A model generated the notes under the pieces. The model ran no database searches, was not told where the DNA came from, and saw nothing but the letters and a program-made list of their open reading frames with translations. A stretch of DNA of 64,000 nucleotides. Origin: Actibacterium sp. XHP0104 (GTDB lineage: Bacteria; Pseudomonadota; Alphaproteobacteria; Rhodobacterales; Rhodobacteraceae). The stretch lies in the NCBI RefSeq assembly GCF_025751515.1, contig NZ_JAOWLE010000006.1, positions 62,001-126,000 of the forward strand, in the 5' to 3' direction. Every line of letters begins with the position of its first letter. Position 1 is the stretch's first letter. The position numbers and the translations under genes were made by a program. Shown here in pieces: positions 47,257-56,413 of this stretch.

Positions 47257-47946
47257 TCAGTTCTGGCTGACGCGGATCGGGTTGCGATAGAACAGGTGCT
47301 CGCCGATGGCGGCAGTGCGTTCGAACTTGCGCGACCAGCGCGGGCTGACGGCGCGGGTGTGATAGAAGGTGGCGCCGTTGGTCAGGTCGGGCTCGACCCC
47401 ATCCAGCATGGCGCGGGCGATCTTGCCGACGCGCTCATAGGCGCGAGGTTCGTTGATGACCTCTTTGTGGCCGTCGCAGGTATAGCTGAACTGGCACTGA
47501 TGCTTGCGACCGGTGCCCTGGTTCACGACAGCACAGACCGAGTCGGGAAAGCGCGAGGATTGAACTCTGTTCAGGATGACCTCGGCCACCGCGAACTGGC
47601 CCTTGACGCTTTCGCCGCGGGCCTCGAAGTACAGCGCCTCGGACAGGCATTGCCATTCGGCACCGCCCTTGGCCTTGGGCTGGGCATCAACCCAGTCATA
47701 GGTGAAATCGATTTTGCCCGAGGACTGCGAAACAGCCTTGTGGGCGGGCGGGGTCACCAGCTGTTCGAGGCGCTTGATGCCCACGGCATCCAGCGCAATA
47801 CGTTCGGCACCCAGCAATGCGGTCAAGCGGTCGTCCAGCACGGCAGTCGGATCGTTCGAGGTTGATGCAGTCACATCAGCCCCAGCCGCCCCCCAAAAGG
47901 ACAGCCCAGTCGCAACGCACAGCGCCAAAGCAAACCGTTTCCGCAT
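47257..47946 (-). CDS. SleB-like cell wall hydrolase
   Basis: A 229-residue exported protein with a signal peptide (about 1-23) and a hydrolase_2/SleB catalytic domain (about 100-225). The domain contains the LSEALYFEARGE motif whose Glu is the likely catalytic residue, followed by AEVILNRV. Cysteine pairs in CAVVNQG and CQFSYTC suggest disulfides in the periplasm. In spore formers this family opens the cortex; here a vegetative peptidoglycan lytic role is inferred. Confidence 0.9.
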   Translation of the reverse strand: MRKRFALALCVATGLSFWGAAGADVTASTSNDPTAVLDDRLTALLGAERIALDAVGIKRLEQLVTPPAHKAVSQSSGKIDFTYDWVDAQPKAKGGAEWQCLSEALYFEARGESVKGQFAVAEVILNRVQSSRFPDSVCAVVNQGTGRKHQCQFSYTCDGHKEVINEPRAYERVGKIARAMLDGVEPDLTNGATFYHTRAVSPRWSRKFERTAAIGEHLFYRNPIRVSQN

Positions 47947-48133
47947 ATCAAAACCTCAGTGTGGCACGGCCTTTGCGGGCCGCCGCACCGGGGTCATAAG
48001 TCGAATCAGGATTATGCGTCTAGAAAAACATGTCCATATTCAGAACATGACTATCTGGGTTGCACAGAGCGCAAAGCTCTGAACCCACGAACACAAGGCT
48101 GAGATTTGCAGTTAAATAAGGCAAATGCAAGGC

Positions 48134-50689
48134 CTATTCGGCAAATTTTCGTGCCGATCCGCTAAGTGCCAGATGTGCAGCGGCCAAGCGGGCCACCGGC
48201 ACCCGGAAGGGCGAGCACGACACGTAATTGAACCCAGCTTGGCGACAAAAGGCGATAGATTCGGCATTGCCGCCATGTTCGCCACAAACGGACAGCACCA
48301 CATCGGGCCGCGATTCGCGCCCGCGCTCGGCCCCGATCAGCAACAGCTCGCCCACGCCGTCGGTGTCCAGCGTGTGGAACGGGTCTTCGGGAAAGACCTC
48401 TTGCTGGACATACGAGCTCATGAAGCGCCCCGCATCGTCGCGCGACAGGCCATAGGTCATTTGGGTCAGGTCGTTGGTGCCGAAAGACAGGAACGACGCG
48501 TGGGTGGCGATGTCACCGGCGCGCAGGGCGGCGCGCGGGGTTTCGACCATCACGCCCAGCTTGTAGTCAAAGTCGCGCCCGGTTTCGACGCGCACCGCCG
48601 CCGCCACGCTGTCGACGCGGGCCTTGACCAGCTCGACCTCGCGCTTGGCCGAGACCAGCGGGATCATGATCTCGGGCACCACCGGATCACCCCGGCGCGC
48701 GACCTCGGCCGCGGCCTCGAAAATCGCGCGGGCCTGCATTTCATAGATCTCGGGCACGGTGATGCCCAACCGCACGCCGCGCATCCCCAGCATCGGGTTG
48801 AACTCGCTCAGCGCCTCGACGCGGCGGGTGACATCCGACAGGGGCAGGTCAAGCGCCTCGGCCAGTTCGCGCATACCCTCGCGCGAATGGGGCAGGAATT
48901 CGTGCAGCGGCGGGTCGAACAGGCGAATGCAGACCGACTGCCCCTGCATGATCTCGAACAGGCGGATGAAATCCTCGCGCTGCATCGGCAGCAGTTGGTC
49001 CAGCGCTGCGGCCCGGTCTTCGGGCGAATTGGCAAAGATCATCTCGCGCATCACGGTCAGACGGCCGTCTTCAAAGAACATGTGCTCGGTCCGGCACAGG
49101 CCGATACCCTCGGCGCCGAATTCACGCGCGGTCTGGGCATCGGACGGCGTATCGGCATTGGCACGCACGCTGATGTCGCAGGCCTCTTCGGCCCAGCCCA
49201 GCAGAGCCTGGAACGCGTCATCCAGCGCCGGGGGCAGCATCTTGGCCTCGCCCACCAGCGCCTCGCCGGCGGTGCCGTCGACAGTGATGATATCGCCCTC
49301 GCGGAAGACCCGGCCATCGGCGGCGCGCAGGGTCTTTTCACGCCAGCGCAGGGTCATGCCCGACACGCCCACCACGCAGGGCAGCCCCAGCCCGCGCGCG
49401 ATCACCGCCGCGTGACTGGTCATGCCGCCGCGTTCGGTCAGCACGGCGCTGGCGGCGTGCATGCCGCGAATGTCCTCGGGGGCGGTTTCGCGGCGCACCA
49501 GCACGCAGGGCTCGCCCCGCGCGGCGCTGGCCTGGGCTGCGGCGGATGAAAACACGATACGGCCCGTGGCCCCGCCCGGGCTGGCAGCGATGCCGCGCGC
49601 GAACACGTCGCGTGCGCCGGTCGGGTCGACCTGGCTGTGCAGCAGTTCGGTCAGGGCGCGCGGCTCGATCCGCAGCACGGCCTCTTCGCGCGGGATGATC
49701 TTTTCATTGGCCAGACCCACGGCAATACGTACCGCCGCGCGCGAGCTGCGCGGCACCCGCACGGAATCCAGGATCATCAGCTTGCCCGCCTCGATGGTGA
49801 ATTCGATCTCCATCTCTTCGCGCAGGCGCTGGCGCGAGATGCGGCCCCATTCGACCAGTTCGGCAAAAACTTCGGGGCAATGTTCCTCAAGCGAACGTCC
49901 CCGGTCGTCGCGGGTGAGGTAGAACACGCCGTCGGGCTGGGCCAGCGCGGCGCGGCCCTGGCTTTGGCTGAGATAGCGCCCGGTGATCTGTTCGCGCCCG
50001 GTGACGGGGCTGACGAACTGGATCACGCCCGAGCCGCTTTCGGCGGGGCCAAGGCCCAGCGCCATCTGTTGCACCACAAGGCCCAGCCCCGCATCGGCGG
50101 GCGCGCCCTTGGCCTGGCGCAGCAGGCGGGCCGAGGTGCCCTCCCACGCGCGGGCCATCGAGCGCAGCACTTCGCTCAGCTGCTGCACCGGGTCTTGGGG
50201 AAAGGGTTCGTCGAATTCGTCTTCGTATTCATGCAGCGCCGCGCGCACGGATTCGGCCGAGATATCGTCAGATTCGAACATGTCGGGGTCAAGCCGGGCC
50301 ACGTGGATGGCAAAGCCCTGGATAAAGCGCAGGTAGATCGCGTTCGCGGCCTCTTGGCCCAGACGTTTGGTCAGCTCGGCATGGCGGGCATCGTTCATGC
50401 CGATATTGAGGATCGCGCCGGGGCCGCCCCAATCGGGATCTTCCGAGCTGGGCCGTACCGAAACCAGCGGGGCCTCGCCGAATTCGGCAAGAATTCCGGC
50501 CACATCGGGCATATGGCCCGCGGCCAGGCGATGCACCATGTCAAAGGGCAGAGCCACCGTCTTGGGCACCGGCATACCCAGCCGCAGCAGGCGCTGCATG
50601 CATTTGGCCCGGCCACCGTGGCGCGCCACGGTGATGTCCGAGCTTTCGGTGATGACGGTGAAATCTTTGAATCCGGTGTGTTTCTGCAC
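48134..50689 (-). CDS. ppdK: Pyruvate phosphate dikinase-family PEP-utilising enzyme (divergent ATP-grasp loop)
   Basis: An 851-residue protein with the PPDK layout: N-terminal nucleotide domain, swivelling His domain and C-terminal PEP/pyruvate barrel. The phospho-carrier is His426 in GGMTSHAAVIARG, and the barrel shows GIGLCRTEHMFF, MLGMRGVRLG, SFGTNDLTQMTYG and SVCGEHGG. The ATP-domain loop normally reading SMPGMMDT is replaced by PDWGGPGAI just before LNIGMND. It therefore belongs to a distinct subfamily, and normal PEP/pyruvate interconversion is likely but not certain. No neighbouring regulatory kinase gene was seen. Confidence 0.85.
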   Translation of the reverse strand: MQKHTGFKDFTVITESSDITVARHGGRAKCMQRLLRLGMPVPKTVALPFDMVHRLAAGHMPDVAGILAEFGEAPLVSVRPSSEDPDWGGPGAILNIGMNDARHAELTKRLGQEAANAIYLRFIQGFAIHVARLDPDMFESDDISAESVRAALHEYEDEFDEPFPQDPVQQLSEVLRSMARAWEGTSARLLRQAKGAPADAGLGLVVQQMALGLGPAESGSGVIQFVSPVTGREQITGRYLSQSQGRAALAQPDGVFYLTRDDRGRSLEEHCPEVFAELVEWGRISRQRLREEMEIEFTIEAGKLMILDSVRVPRSSRAAVRIAVGLANEKIIPREEAVLRIEPRALTELLHSQVDPTGARDVFARGIAASPGGATGRIVFSSAAAQASAARGEPCVLVRRETAPEDIRGMHAASAVLTERGGMTSHAAVIARGLGLPCVVGVSGMTLRWREKTLRAADGRVFREGDIITVDGTAGEALVGEAKMLPPALDDAFQALLGWAEEACDISVRANADTPSDAQTAREFGAEGIGLCRTEHMFFEDGRLTVMREMIFANSPEDRAAALDQLLPMQREDFIRLFEIMQGQSVCIRLFDPPLHEFLPHSREGMRELAEALDLPLSDVTRRVEALSEFNPMLGMRGVRLGITVPEIYEMQARAIFEAAAEVARRGDPVVPEIMIPLVSAKREVELVKARVDSVAAAVRVETGRDFDYKLGVMVETPRAALRAGDIATHASFLSFGTNDLTQMTYGLSRDDAGRFMSSYVQQEVFPEDPFHTLDTDGVGELLLIGAERGRESRPDVVLSVCGEHGGNAESIAFCRQAGFNYVSCSPFRVPVARLAAAHLALSGSARKFAE

Positions 50690-50762
50690 GGCAGCATTCC
50701 TTGTGTCGGGGCGCAGGATACGCCGTTGCGGACACTTGGCAAGAAAACTGTCACAAATTTGT

Positions 50763-50790
50763 CGGGCCGGCGCCGATTGCGCCAGCCCGG
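50763..50790 (-). terminator. Hairpin after glyS
   Basis: An inverted repeat of about 11 bp (GGGCTGGCGC pairing with GCGCCGGCCC, one mismatch, short loop) shortly after the glyS stop. No T run follows, so Rho may be needed. Confidence 0.5.
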
Positions 50791-50794
50791 CCGG

Positions 50795-53050
50795 TCAGCC
50801 CTCGACCCGCGTCAGGTCGGCGACCTGCAGGCAGGTTTCGCGGATACGGTGCAAAAGGTTCAGCCGGTTGCGGCGCACGATCTCGTTGTCGGTGTTGACC
50901 TGGACGGCCTCAAAGAACGCGTCGATCGGCGCGCGCAGGGCGGCCATGGCGCCCATGGCGGTGGCGAAATCTTCGTCCTGCAAGGCGCCCGAGATCACGC
51001 CGCGCGCGGTATCCAGCGCGTCGAACAGGGCGGTTTCGCTGGCATCCTCGGCGAATTTGATGTCGGCGCCAAAGCGGTACTCGACCCCGTCCTTTTCCTC
51101 GGCCTGGGTGAGGATGTTGTTGGCCCGCTTGAAGCCCTGCAACAGGTTGTCGCCATCCTCGGTCGCCAGGAAGGCGCCCAGCGCGCGGGCGCGGTTGACC
51201 AGCAACAACAGGTCGTCATTGCCGGGCATGGCGACACAGGCGTCGATCACGTCATGGCGCAGGCCCTCATCGCGCAGGTGCACCTTGAGGCGGTCGTGGA
51301 AAAAGGCCAGCAGATCGGCGCTGACTTGCGGCAGGCTGGCGCGCAGATTGCCCAGCCAGGTGCCCTCTTCGACCTCGAATGCCTGATCCTTGTCCTTGGC
51401 CAGCTTGTCTGCCACCGCGTGGAAGGCCGCGCCAAAGACGCCGTGATCGGCGATCTCGTCAACCATCTGGGTCAGGAAATAGGCATCGCGCTCGGCCACG
51501 GTGTCGGTGTTCAGCGCAACGGTATGGGCCAGCATTTGGGTATCGATCAGCCGTTCCAGCCTGACGCGCAGATCATTGCCCAGAACGGTGCGGATGATGC
51601 CCAGCGCCGCGCGGCGCAGCGCATAGGGGTCTTTGCTGCCGGTCGGTTTCTCGTCAATCGCCCAGAACCCGGTCAGCGTATCCATCTTGTCGGCCATCGA
51701 CACGGCGATCGACACCGGGTTTTGCGGCAGGTCGTCCGAGGGGCCAAGCGGCTTGTAATGCATCTCGGCGGCTTCGGCGATATCGGCGCTCAGGCCAGCC
51801 TCGGCGGCGTAATAGCGACCCATGATGCCTTGCAGTTCGGGGAACTCATAAACCATTTCCGAGGCCAGATCGGCCTTGGCGACCTCTGCGGCCTTGCGGG
51901 CCGTGGCGGCATCGGCACCGACCAGCGGGGCGATGGTTTCGGCCAGGTCGGCAATGCGGCCCACCCGCGCGCCCTGGGTGCCCAGCGCGTTGTGGAAGGT
52001 GACGTTATCGAGCTTGTCCAGCCAGGCCTGCATGCCCGCCTTGGCGATGCGCAGGTCGTTTTCCCAAAAGAACTTGGCATCCGACAGACGCGCCGACAGC
52101 ACCTTTTGGTTGCCGGCCAGGATGGTCGCGCCCTGATCGGCGGTTTCGCGGTTGGCAACGGTGATGAATTTCACGATCTTGCGGGTCTTGGGGTCGCGCA
52201 CCGAGAAGAACTTCTGGTGCTCGCGCATGCTGGTTTGCAACACTTCGGCGGGCAGGCCCAGAAAGGCGGCGCCGATCTCGCCCATCAGCACGACGGGCCA
52301 TTCGACCAGACCCGAGACCTCGGCCAAGAGGCCACGATCTTCGACCACTTCAAGGCCCTGCGCGAATGCCATGTTGGTGGCGTCGTGCCAGATATGTTCG
52401 GCGCGCTCGGCGGCATCCAGCACCACATGCGCCTTTTTCAGCTTGGCGGCATAGTCGTCAAACGACGACACGCGGATTTCGCCCGGCGCCATGAACCGGT
52501 GGCCCTGGGTGGTGTTGCCGGCGGTGATACCGTCGATGGACAGCGGCACAACCTCGGCACCGTCCTCACGCGTCAGGATGCAGATGATCGAATGCAGCGG
52601 GCGCACCCAGCGCAGGCTGCCCGCACCCCAGCGCATGGATTTGGGCCAGGGGAAGTTGCGGATTGCGCCTTCCAGCGCCTCGGCCACGATCTCGGGCGCC
52701 TTGCGGCCCTCTTTGGTGATGGTGGCGAAATAGACCTGGCCCTTTTTGTCGTCACGCACCTCGAGCTGGTCCTTGCTCAGGCCGGTGGCGCGCAGGAACC
52801 CCTCCAGCGCCTTTTCGGGCGCGTCGGTGCGCGGGCCCTTGCGTTCCTCGCGCAGGGTCGGGCTTTCCTCGGTCAGGCCCTCGACGGTCAGGCACAGGCG
52901 GCGCGGGGTCGAGAAGGCCCCGGCCGATTGATAGGTCAGCCCGGCCTCGACCAGCGCGTCGGTCATCAGCTTTTTCAGATCCTCGGCCGCCTTGCCCTGC
53001 ATGCGGGCCGGGATTTCCTCGGAAAACAGTTCAATCAGAAGATCGGGCAT
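50795..53050 (-). CDS. glyS: Glycyl-tRNA synthetase beta subunit
   Basis: The 751-residue beta subunit of the bacterial alpha2beta2 enzyme binds tRNA and supports glycine charging. It opens [19 protein letters not shown], the standard N-terminus, and includes the HD-like core and a C-terminal DALR anticodon-binding domain (about 590-700). The start shares one base with the stop of the small membrane protein before it, so the operon is glyQ, DUF6446-like, glyS. Confidence 0.97.
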   Translation of the reverse strand: MPDLLIELFSEEIPARMQGKAAEDLKKLMTDALVEAGLTYQSAGAFSTPRRLCLTVEGLTEESPTLREERKGPRTDAPEKALEGFLRATGLSKDQLEVRDDKKGQVYFATITKEGRKAPEIVAEALEGAIRNFPWPKSMRWGAGSLRWVRPLHSIICILTREDGAEVVPLSIDGITAGNTTQGHRFMAPGEIRVSSFDDYAAKLKKAHVVLDAAERAEHIWHDATNMAFAQGLEVVEDRGLLAEVSGLVEWPVVLMGEIGAAFLGLPAEVLQTSMREHQKFFSVRDPKTRKIVKFITVANRETADQGATILAGNQKVLSARLSDAKFFWENDLRIAKAGMQAWLDKLDNVTFHNALGTQGARVGRIADLAETIAPLVGADAATARKAAEVAKADLASEMVYEFPELQGIMGRYYAAEAGLSADIAEAAEMHYKPLGPSDDLPQNPVSIAVSMADKMDTLTGFWAIDEKPTGSKDPYALRRAALGIIRTVLGNDLRVRLERLIDTQMLAHTVALNTDTVAERDAYFLTQMVDEIADHGVFGAAFHAVADKLAKDKDQAFEVEEGTWLGNLRASLPQVSADLLAFFHDRLKVHLRDEGLRHDVIDACVAMPGNDDLLLLVNRARALGAFLATEDGDNLLQGFKRANNILTQAEEKDGVEYRFGADIKFAEDASETALFDALDTARGVISGALQDEDFATAMGAMAALRAPIDAFFEAVQVNTDNEIVRRNRLNLLHRIRETCLQVADLTRVEG

Positions 53051-53580
53051 CAGTGGTTCTCCGGCTTGGGCGGGCAGCCCTCGGGGGCGGGTTTGCCTTC
53101 AAAGACAACCTCGCCGCAATGGTTGATCTGGTTCCAGGCCACGGCCCGGCCATCGGCGAAAACCGCGACGATACGGTCGATGCCGTAGTGCACGTTTTCC
53201 TGCCCCAGAAAGGCAATGGCGTCGCCGCTTTCCAGCGCGGCACCGATTTCGTCGGCGTCATAGCAATCGAACCAGCCCGGCGTGACCAGCGGCACGGCAT
53301 CGTCGCGCATGACATAGGTCTCGGTCAGCGTGGCCAGCGCGGTGGGCATGGTGAAACAGGCGCGAAAGCGCAGCGGGCTGCTGGTGGCGTCGATGCCCTG
53401 GAAACCGGCGACGGGCACGCGCTCGGCCTGGCCGGTGGTCAGCGAGGTCAGGCGCACCTCGGCGGCGGGGGCCGTCACGGGCACCTCGTCGTAATAGGCA
53501 TAGACTTGCAGGTAATACATCGCCGCGCCGGCGATCAGGGCAGTCGCAATCATCACAATGGCCAGTATCTTGCCGCTCAC
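53050..53580 (-). CDS. DUF6446-like membrane-anchored protein
   Basis: A 176-residue protein with one N-terminal membrane helix (about 5-22) and a soluble domain with four cysteines, which should lie in the periplasm. It starts at GTG 53580, inside the glyQ end (GTGA overlap), and its stop touches glyS. Its retention between the two synthetase genes is, as far as I recall, common in Rhodobacteraceae, but the function is unknown. Confidence 0.78.
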   Translation of the reverse strand: MSGKILAIVMIATALIAGAAMYYLQVYAYYDEVPVTAPAAEVRLTSLTTGQAERVPVAGFQGIDATSSPLRFRACFTMPTALATLTETYVMRDDAVPLVTPGWFDCYDADEIGAALESGDAIAFLGQENVHYGIDRIVAVFADGRAVAWNQINHCGEVVFEGKPAPEGCPPKPENH

Positions 53581-54497
53581 GCCGCGCCTCCGGCTTCGGT
53601 CTGGACAAAGGCGTCGGCACAGCGTTTGGCCAGCGCCCGCACCCGGCCGATATAGGCCTGACGTTCGGTGACCGAGATCACGCCGCGCGCGTCCAGCAGG
53701 TTGAAAAGATGGCTGGCCTTGATGCACTGATCATAGGCGGGGTGGGCCATGATGATCTTTTTGCCGGTTTTGGGATCATCGATGGGATGCGACAGGATCG
53801 CCTCGCATTCCTGTTCGGCCTCTTCGAAATGCTTGAGCAGGATGTCGGTGTTCGCCACGTCAAAGTTAAAGCGCGAATATTCGGCCTCGGTCTGGCGGAA
53901 CACATCGCCATAGGTCAGCGCGATCGGCGCGTCGGGGTCGTTGAAGGGCATGTCCATCACATGATCAACGCCCAGCACATACATGGCCAGACGTTCCAGA
54001 CCATAGGTCAGCTCGCCCGAGACCGGTTTGCAGTCATGGCCGCCCACCTGCTGGAAATAGGTGAACTGCGACACTTCCATGCCGTCGCACCAGACCTCCC
54101 AGCCCAGACCCCAGGCGCCCAGCGTCGGGCTTTCCCAGTCATCCTCGACAAAGCGGATATCGTGCAGGTCGGCGTCGATGCCGATGGCCTTGAGGCTGCC
54201 CAGATACAGCTCTTGCAGATCGGGCGGCGAGGGTTTGATCAGCACCTGGTACTGATAGTAATGCTGCAGGCGGTTGGGGTTCTCGCCATAGCGGCCATCG
54301 GTGGGGCGGCGCGAGGGCTGCACATAGGCCGCGGCCCAGGCGTTAGAGCCCAGCGCGCGCAGCGTGGTCGCGGGGTGGAACGTGCCGGCGCCCACCTCCA
54401 TGTCATAGGGTTGCAGCACCGCACAGCCCTTGGCCGCCCAGTAATTCTGCAGCCGCAGGATGATGTCCTGGAAACTCCGGGGTTTGCTGTCGCTCAT
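53577..54497 (-). CDS. glyQ: Glycyl-tRNA synthetase alpha subunit
   Basis: The 306-residue catalytic alpha subunit activates glycine with ATP. Family motifs [29 protein letters not shown] and [11 protein letters not shown] are intact. The start [11 protein letters not shown] at 54497 fits the family N-terminus. It is the first gene of the operon and overlaps the membrane protein by 4 bases. Confidence 0.97.
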   Translation of the reverse strand: MSDSKPRSFQDIILRLQNYWAAKGCAVLQPYDMEVGAGTFHPATTLRALGSNAWAAAYVQPSRRPTDGRYGENPNRLQHYYQYQVLIKPSPPDLQELYLGSLKAIGIDADLHDIRFVEDDWESPTLGAWGLGWEVWCDGMEVSQFTYFQQVGGHDCKPVSGELTYGLERLAMYVLGVDHVMDMPFNDPDAPIALTYGDVFRQTEAEYSRFNFDVANTDILLKHFEEAEQECEAILSHPIDDPKTGKKIIMAHPAYDQCIKASHLFNLLDARGVISVTERQAYIGRVRALAKRCADAFVQTEAGGAA

Positions 54498-54654
54498 GAT
54501 CTCTGGCCTGCCTGACGAAACAAGGGCTTCAATAGGCAAGGCGCGCGGCGGGGTCAACGGGCGCGCGGATTATTGGGGTGCATTGGCTGATGGCTCTGAT
54601 AGGCTCTGGCCGGATTCGAGCACCACCACAGAACGAACAGGGACAAAAGACGCG

Positions 54655-56382
54655 ATGCGCAAAGTAATTTCACTCGTAATTCTGGTTATGATCTGGGCCC
54701 TGCCCGCTGCCGCGCAAGACCGAGTCTGGTTACAGATCGAGGCGCAGCCGACGCTGCGCGAGGCCCAAGAGGCGGCGCGCGGTTATGCCGCCACTCTGGA
54801 TGACGTGGCCGGGTTTCAGCTGCGCTCGGGGTGGTATGCGATTGCGCTGGGGCCCTATACGGCGGACGAGGCCCCTGCCCTGCTGCAACAGCTGCGCCGC
54901 AGCGGCCAGGTGCCGGGCGATGCCTATGTCGCCGATGGCGGCAATTTCCGTCAGCAATTCTGGCCCGCGGGCAATGCCAACATGGCCGCCGCGCAGCCCG
55001 TCGAACAACCCGCCGCCCCCGATCAGCCCAGCCTGAGCGTGCGGCCCGTCACTGACGAGACCCCCGTCGAGGCACGCCGGTCCGAGGCGCAGCTAAGCCG
55101 CGAAGAACGGATGCTGCTGCAAGAGGCGCTGAAATGGGAAGGGTTCTATAACTCGGCCATTGATGGTGCCTTCGGCCGCGGCACCCGCGCCTCGATGGCC
55201 GACTATCAGGCGGCGCGCGGCTATGAGGCCACCGGCGTGCTGACCTCCCGCCAGCGGGCCGAGCTGGTCGAGACCTATCAGGCGCAATTCGCCGCGCTGG
55301 GTCTGGCCACCGTTGACGCGCCCGAGGCCGGCATCCGCATCACCCTGCCCGCCGGCATGGTGGCGTTCTCGCGGTTCGAGCCGCCCTTCGCGCATTACGA
55401 CAGCACCGGCGACAGCGGCGTGCGGGTTCTGCTGATCAGCCAGACCGGCGATCAGGACACACTGCATGCGCTTTACGACGTGATGCAGACGCTCGAGATC
55501 GTGCCGCTTGAGGGCGCGCGCGAGCGCAACCGCGAAGATTTCGTGCTGACCGGGCAGAATGACAGCCTGCAGTCCTACACCTACGCCGCGCTGAGTGACG
55601 GGATGGTCAAGGGCTTTACCCTGGTCTGGCGCCCCGAAGACGAAAAGCTGATGAGCCATGCCGCGCAGGTGATGCGCGACAGCTTTGCGCCTTATGGCGG
55701 CGCGCTTGATCCGATGCTGGGGCAAGGCTCGGCCGACCAGACGCCCGACCTGATGTCGGGCCTGGAAATCCGCCGTCCGCAGGTCACGCGCAGCGGGTTC
55801 TATGTCGATGGCGCCGGCACGGTTCTGACCACGCTGGACGGGCTGGCCCAGTGCCAGCGCATCACCATCGGCGACGACACAGAGGCGCAAATCTCGGGCA
55901 GTGACTCGACGCTGGGACTGGCTGTTTTGAAACCTGTGCAGCGCCTGGCCCCGCTGCGCCATGCCGCGTTCCAGACTGGCATTCCCCGCCTGCAATCCGA
56001 GGTGGCCGTCGCCGGCTATTCCTATGGCGATACGCTGGGCCTGCCGGTGCTGACCTACGGCACGCTGGCCGATCTGCGTGGCCTCGCGGGCGAAGAGACC
56101 GTGAACCGGCTTGAGATCGAGACCCTGCCCGGCGATACGGGCGGGCCGGTTCTGGACGTGTCGGGCGCGGTTCTGGGCCTGTTGCTGCCGCAGGGTGGCG
56201 GTGACGGCCGGGTTCTGCCGCAGGCGGTGAACTTTGCCGCGCCGGTGACGGTGATCGCCGAATTCCTGTCATCGAACGGGATCGAGATGGCCGCCTCTGA
56301 CAGCACTGCGACCGCGCTGGCGCCGGTCGATCTGGCGGCGCAGGCCTCGGATATGACCGTGCTGGTGTCGTGCTGGAACTAA
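54655..56382 (+). CDS. Exported SPOR/PG-binding/trypsin-fold protein with lost catalytic triad
   Basis: A 575-residue secreted protein. It has a signal peptide (about 1-21, ending AAAQ), a SPOR-like repeat (about 25-95), a peptidoglycan-binding-like domain (about 150-205: GFYNSAIDGAFGRGTR), a middle domain, and a C-terminal trypsin-like fold (about 380-555). In the protease fold the usual His (T-N-A-H) position is Asp395, the usual Asp (D-L-A) position is Gly421, and the nucleophile motif GDSGG reads GDTGG (Thr495). Proteolysis is therefore doubtful. It may bind wall material or a protein partner. It is divergent from glyQ. Confidence 0.85.
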   Translation: MRKVISLVILVMIWALPAAAQDRVWLQIEAQPTLREAQEAARGYAATLDDVAGFQLRSGWYAIALGPYTADEAPALLQQLRRSGQVPGDAYVADGGNFRQQFWPAGNANMAAAQPVEQPAAPDQPSLSVRPVTDETPVEARRSEAQLSREERMLLQEALKWEGFYNSAIDGAFGRGTRASMADYQAARGYEATGVLTSRQRAELVETYQAQFAALGLATVDAPEAGIRITLPAGMVAFSRFEPPFAHYDSTGDSGVRVLLISQTGDQDTLHALYDVMQTLEIVPLEGARERNREDFVLTGQNDSLQSYTYAALSDGMVKGFTLVWRPEDEKLMSHAAQVMRDSFAPYGGALDPMLGQGSADQTPDLMSGLEIRRPQVTRSGFYVDGAGTVLTTLDGLAQCQRITIGDDTEAQISGSDSTLGLAVLKPVQRLAPLRHAAFQTGIPRLQSEVAVAGYSYGDTLGLPVLTYGTLADLRGLAGEETVNRLEIETLPGDTGGPVLDVSGAVLGLLLPQGGGDGRVLPQAVNFAAPVTVIAEFLSSNGIEMAASDSTATALAPVDLAAQASDMTVLVSCWN

Positions 56383-56388
56383 GCCTTG

Positions 56389-56411
56389 GCGCCCGCCCTC
56401 GTGGCGGGCGC
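56389..56411. terminator. Hairpin between convergent genes
   Basis: GCGCCCGCC-CTCGT-GGCGGGCGC, a perfect 9-bp stem between the trypsin-fold gene and trkH. There is no T run on either side. Confidence 0.55.
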
Positions 56412-56413
56412 GC

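Noticed and set aside
48065-48081. Hairpin CAGAGC-GCAAA-GCTCTG as the ppdK terminator
   Set aside because: Short stem with no T run on the minus strand; termination cannot be claimed.
49637-53188. An 1183-codon open frame on the plus strand opposite ppdK and glyS
   Set aside because: It is the antisense shadow of two well-supported genes in high-GC DNA; its translation is His/Gln/Arg-rich with no domain and it crosses a gene boundary.
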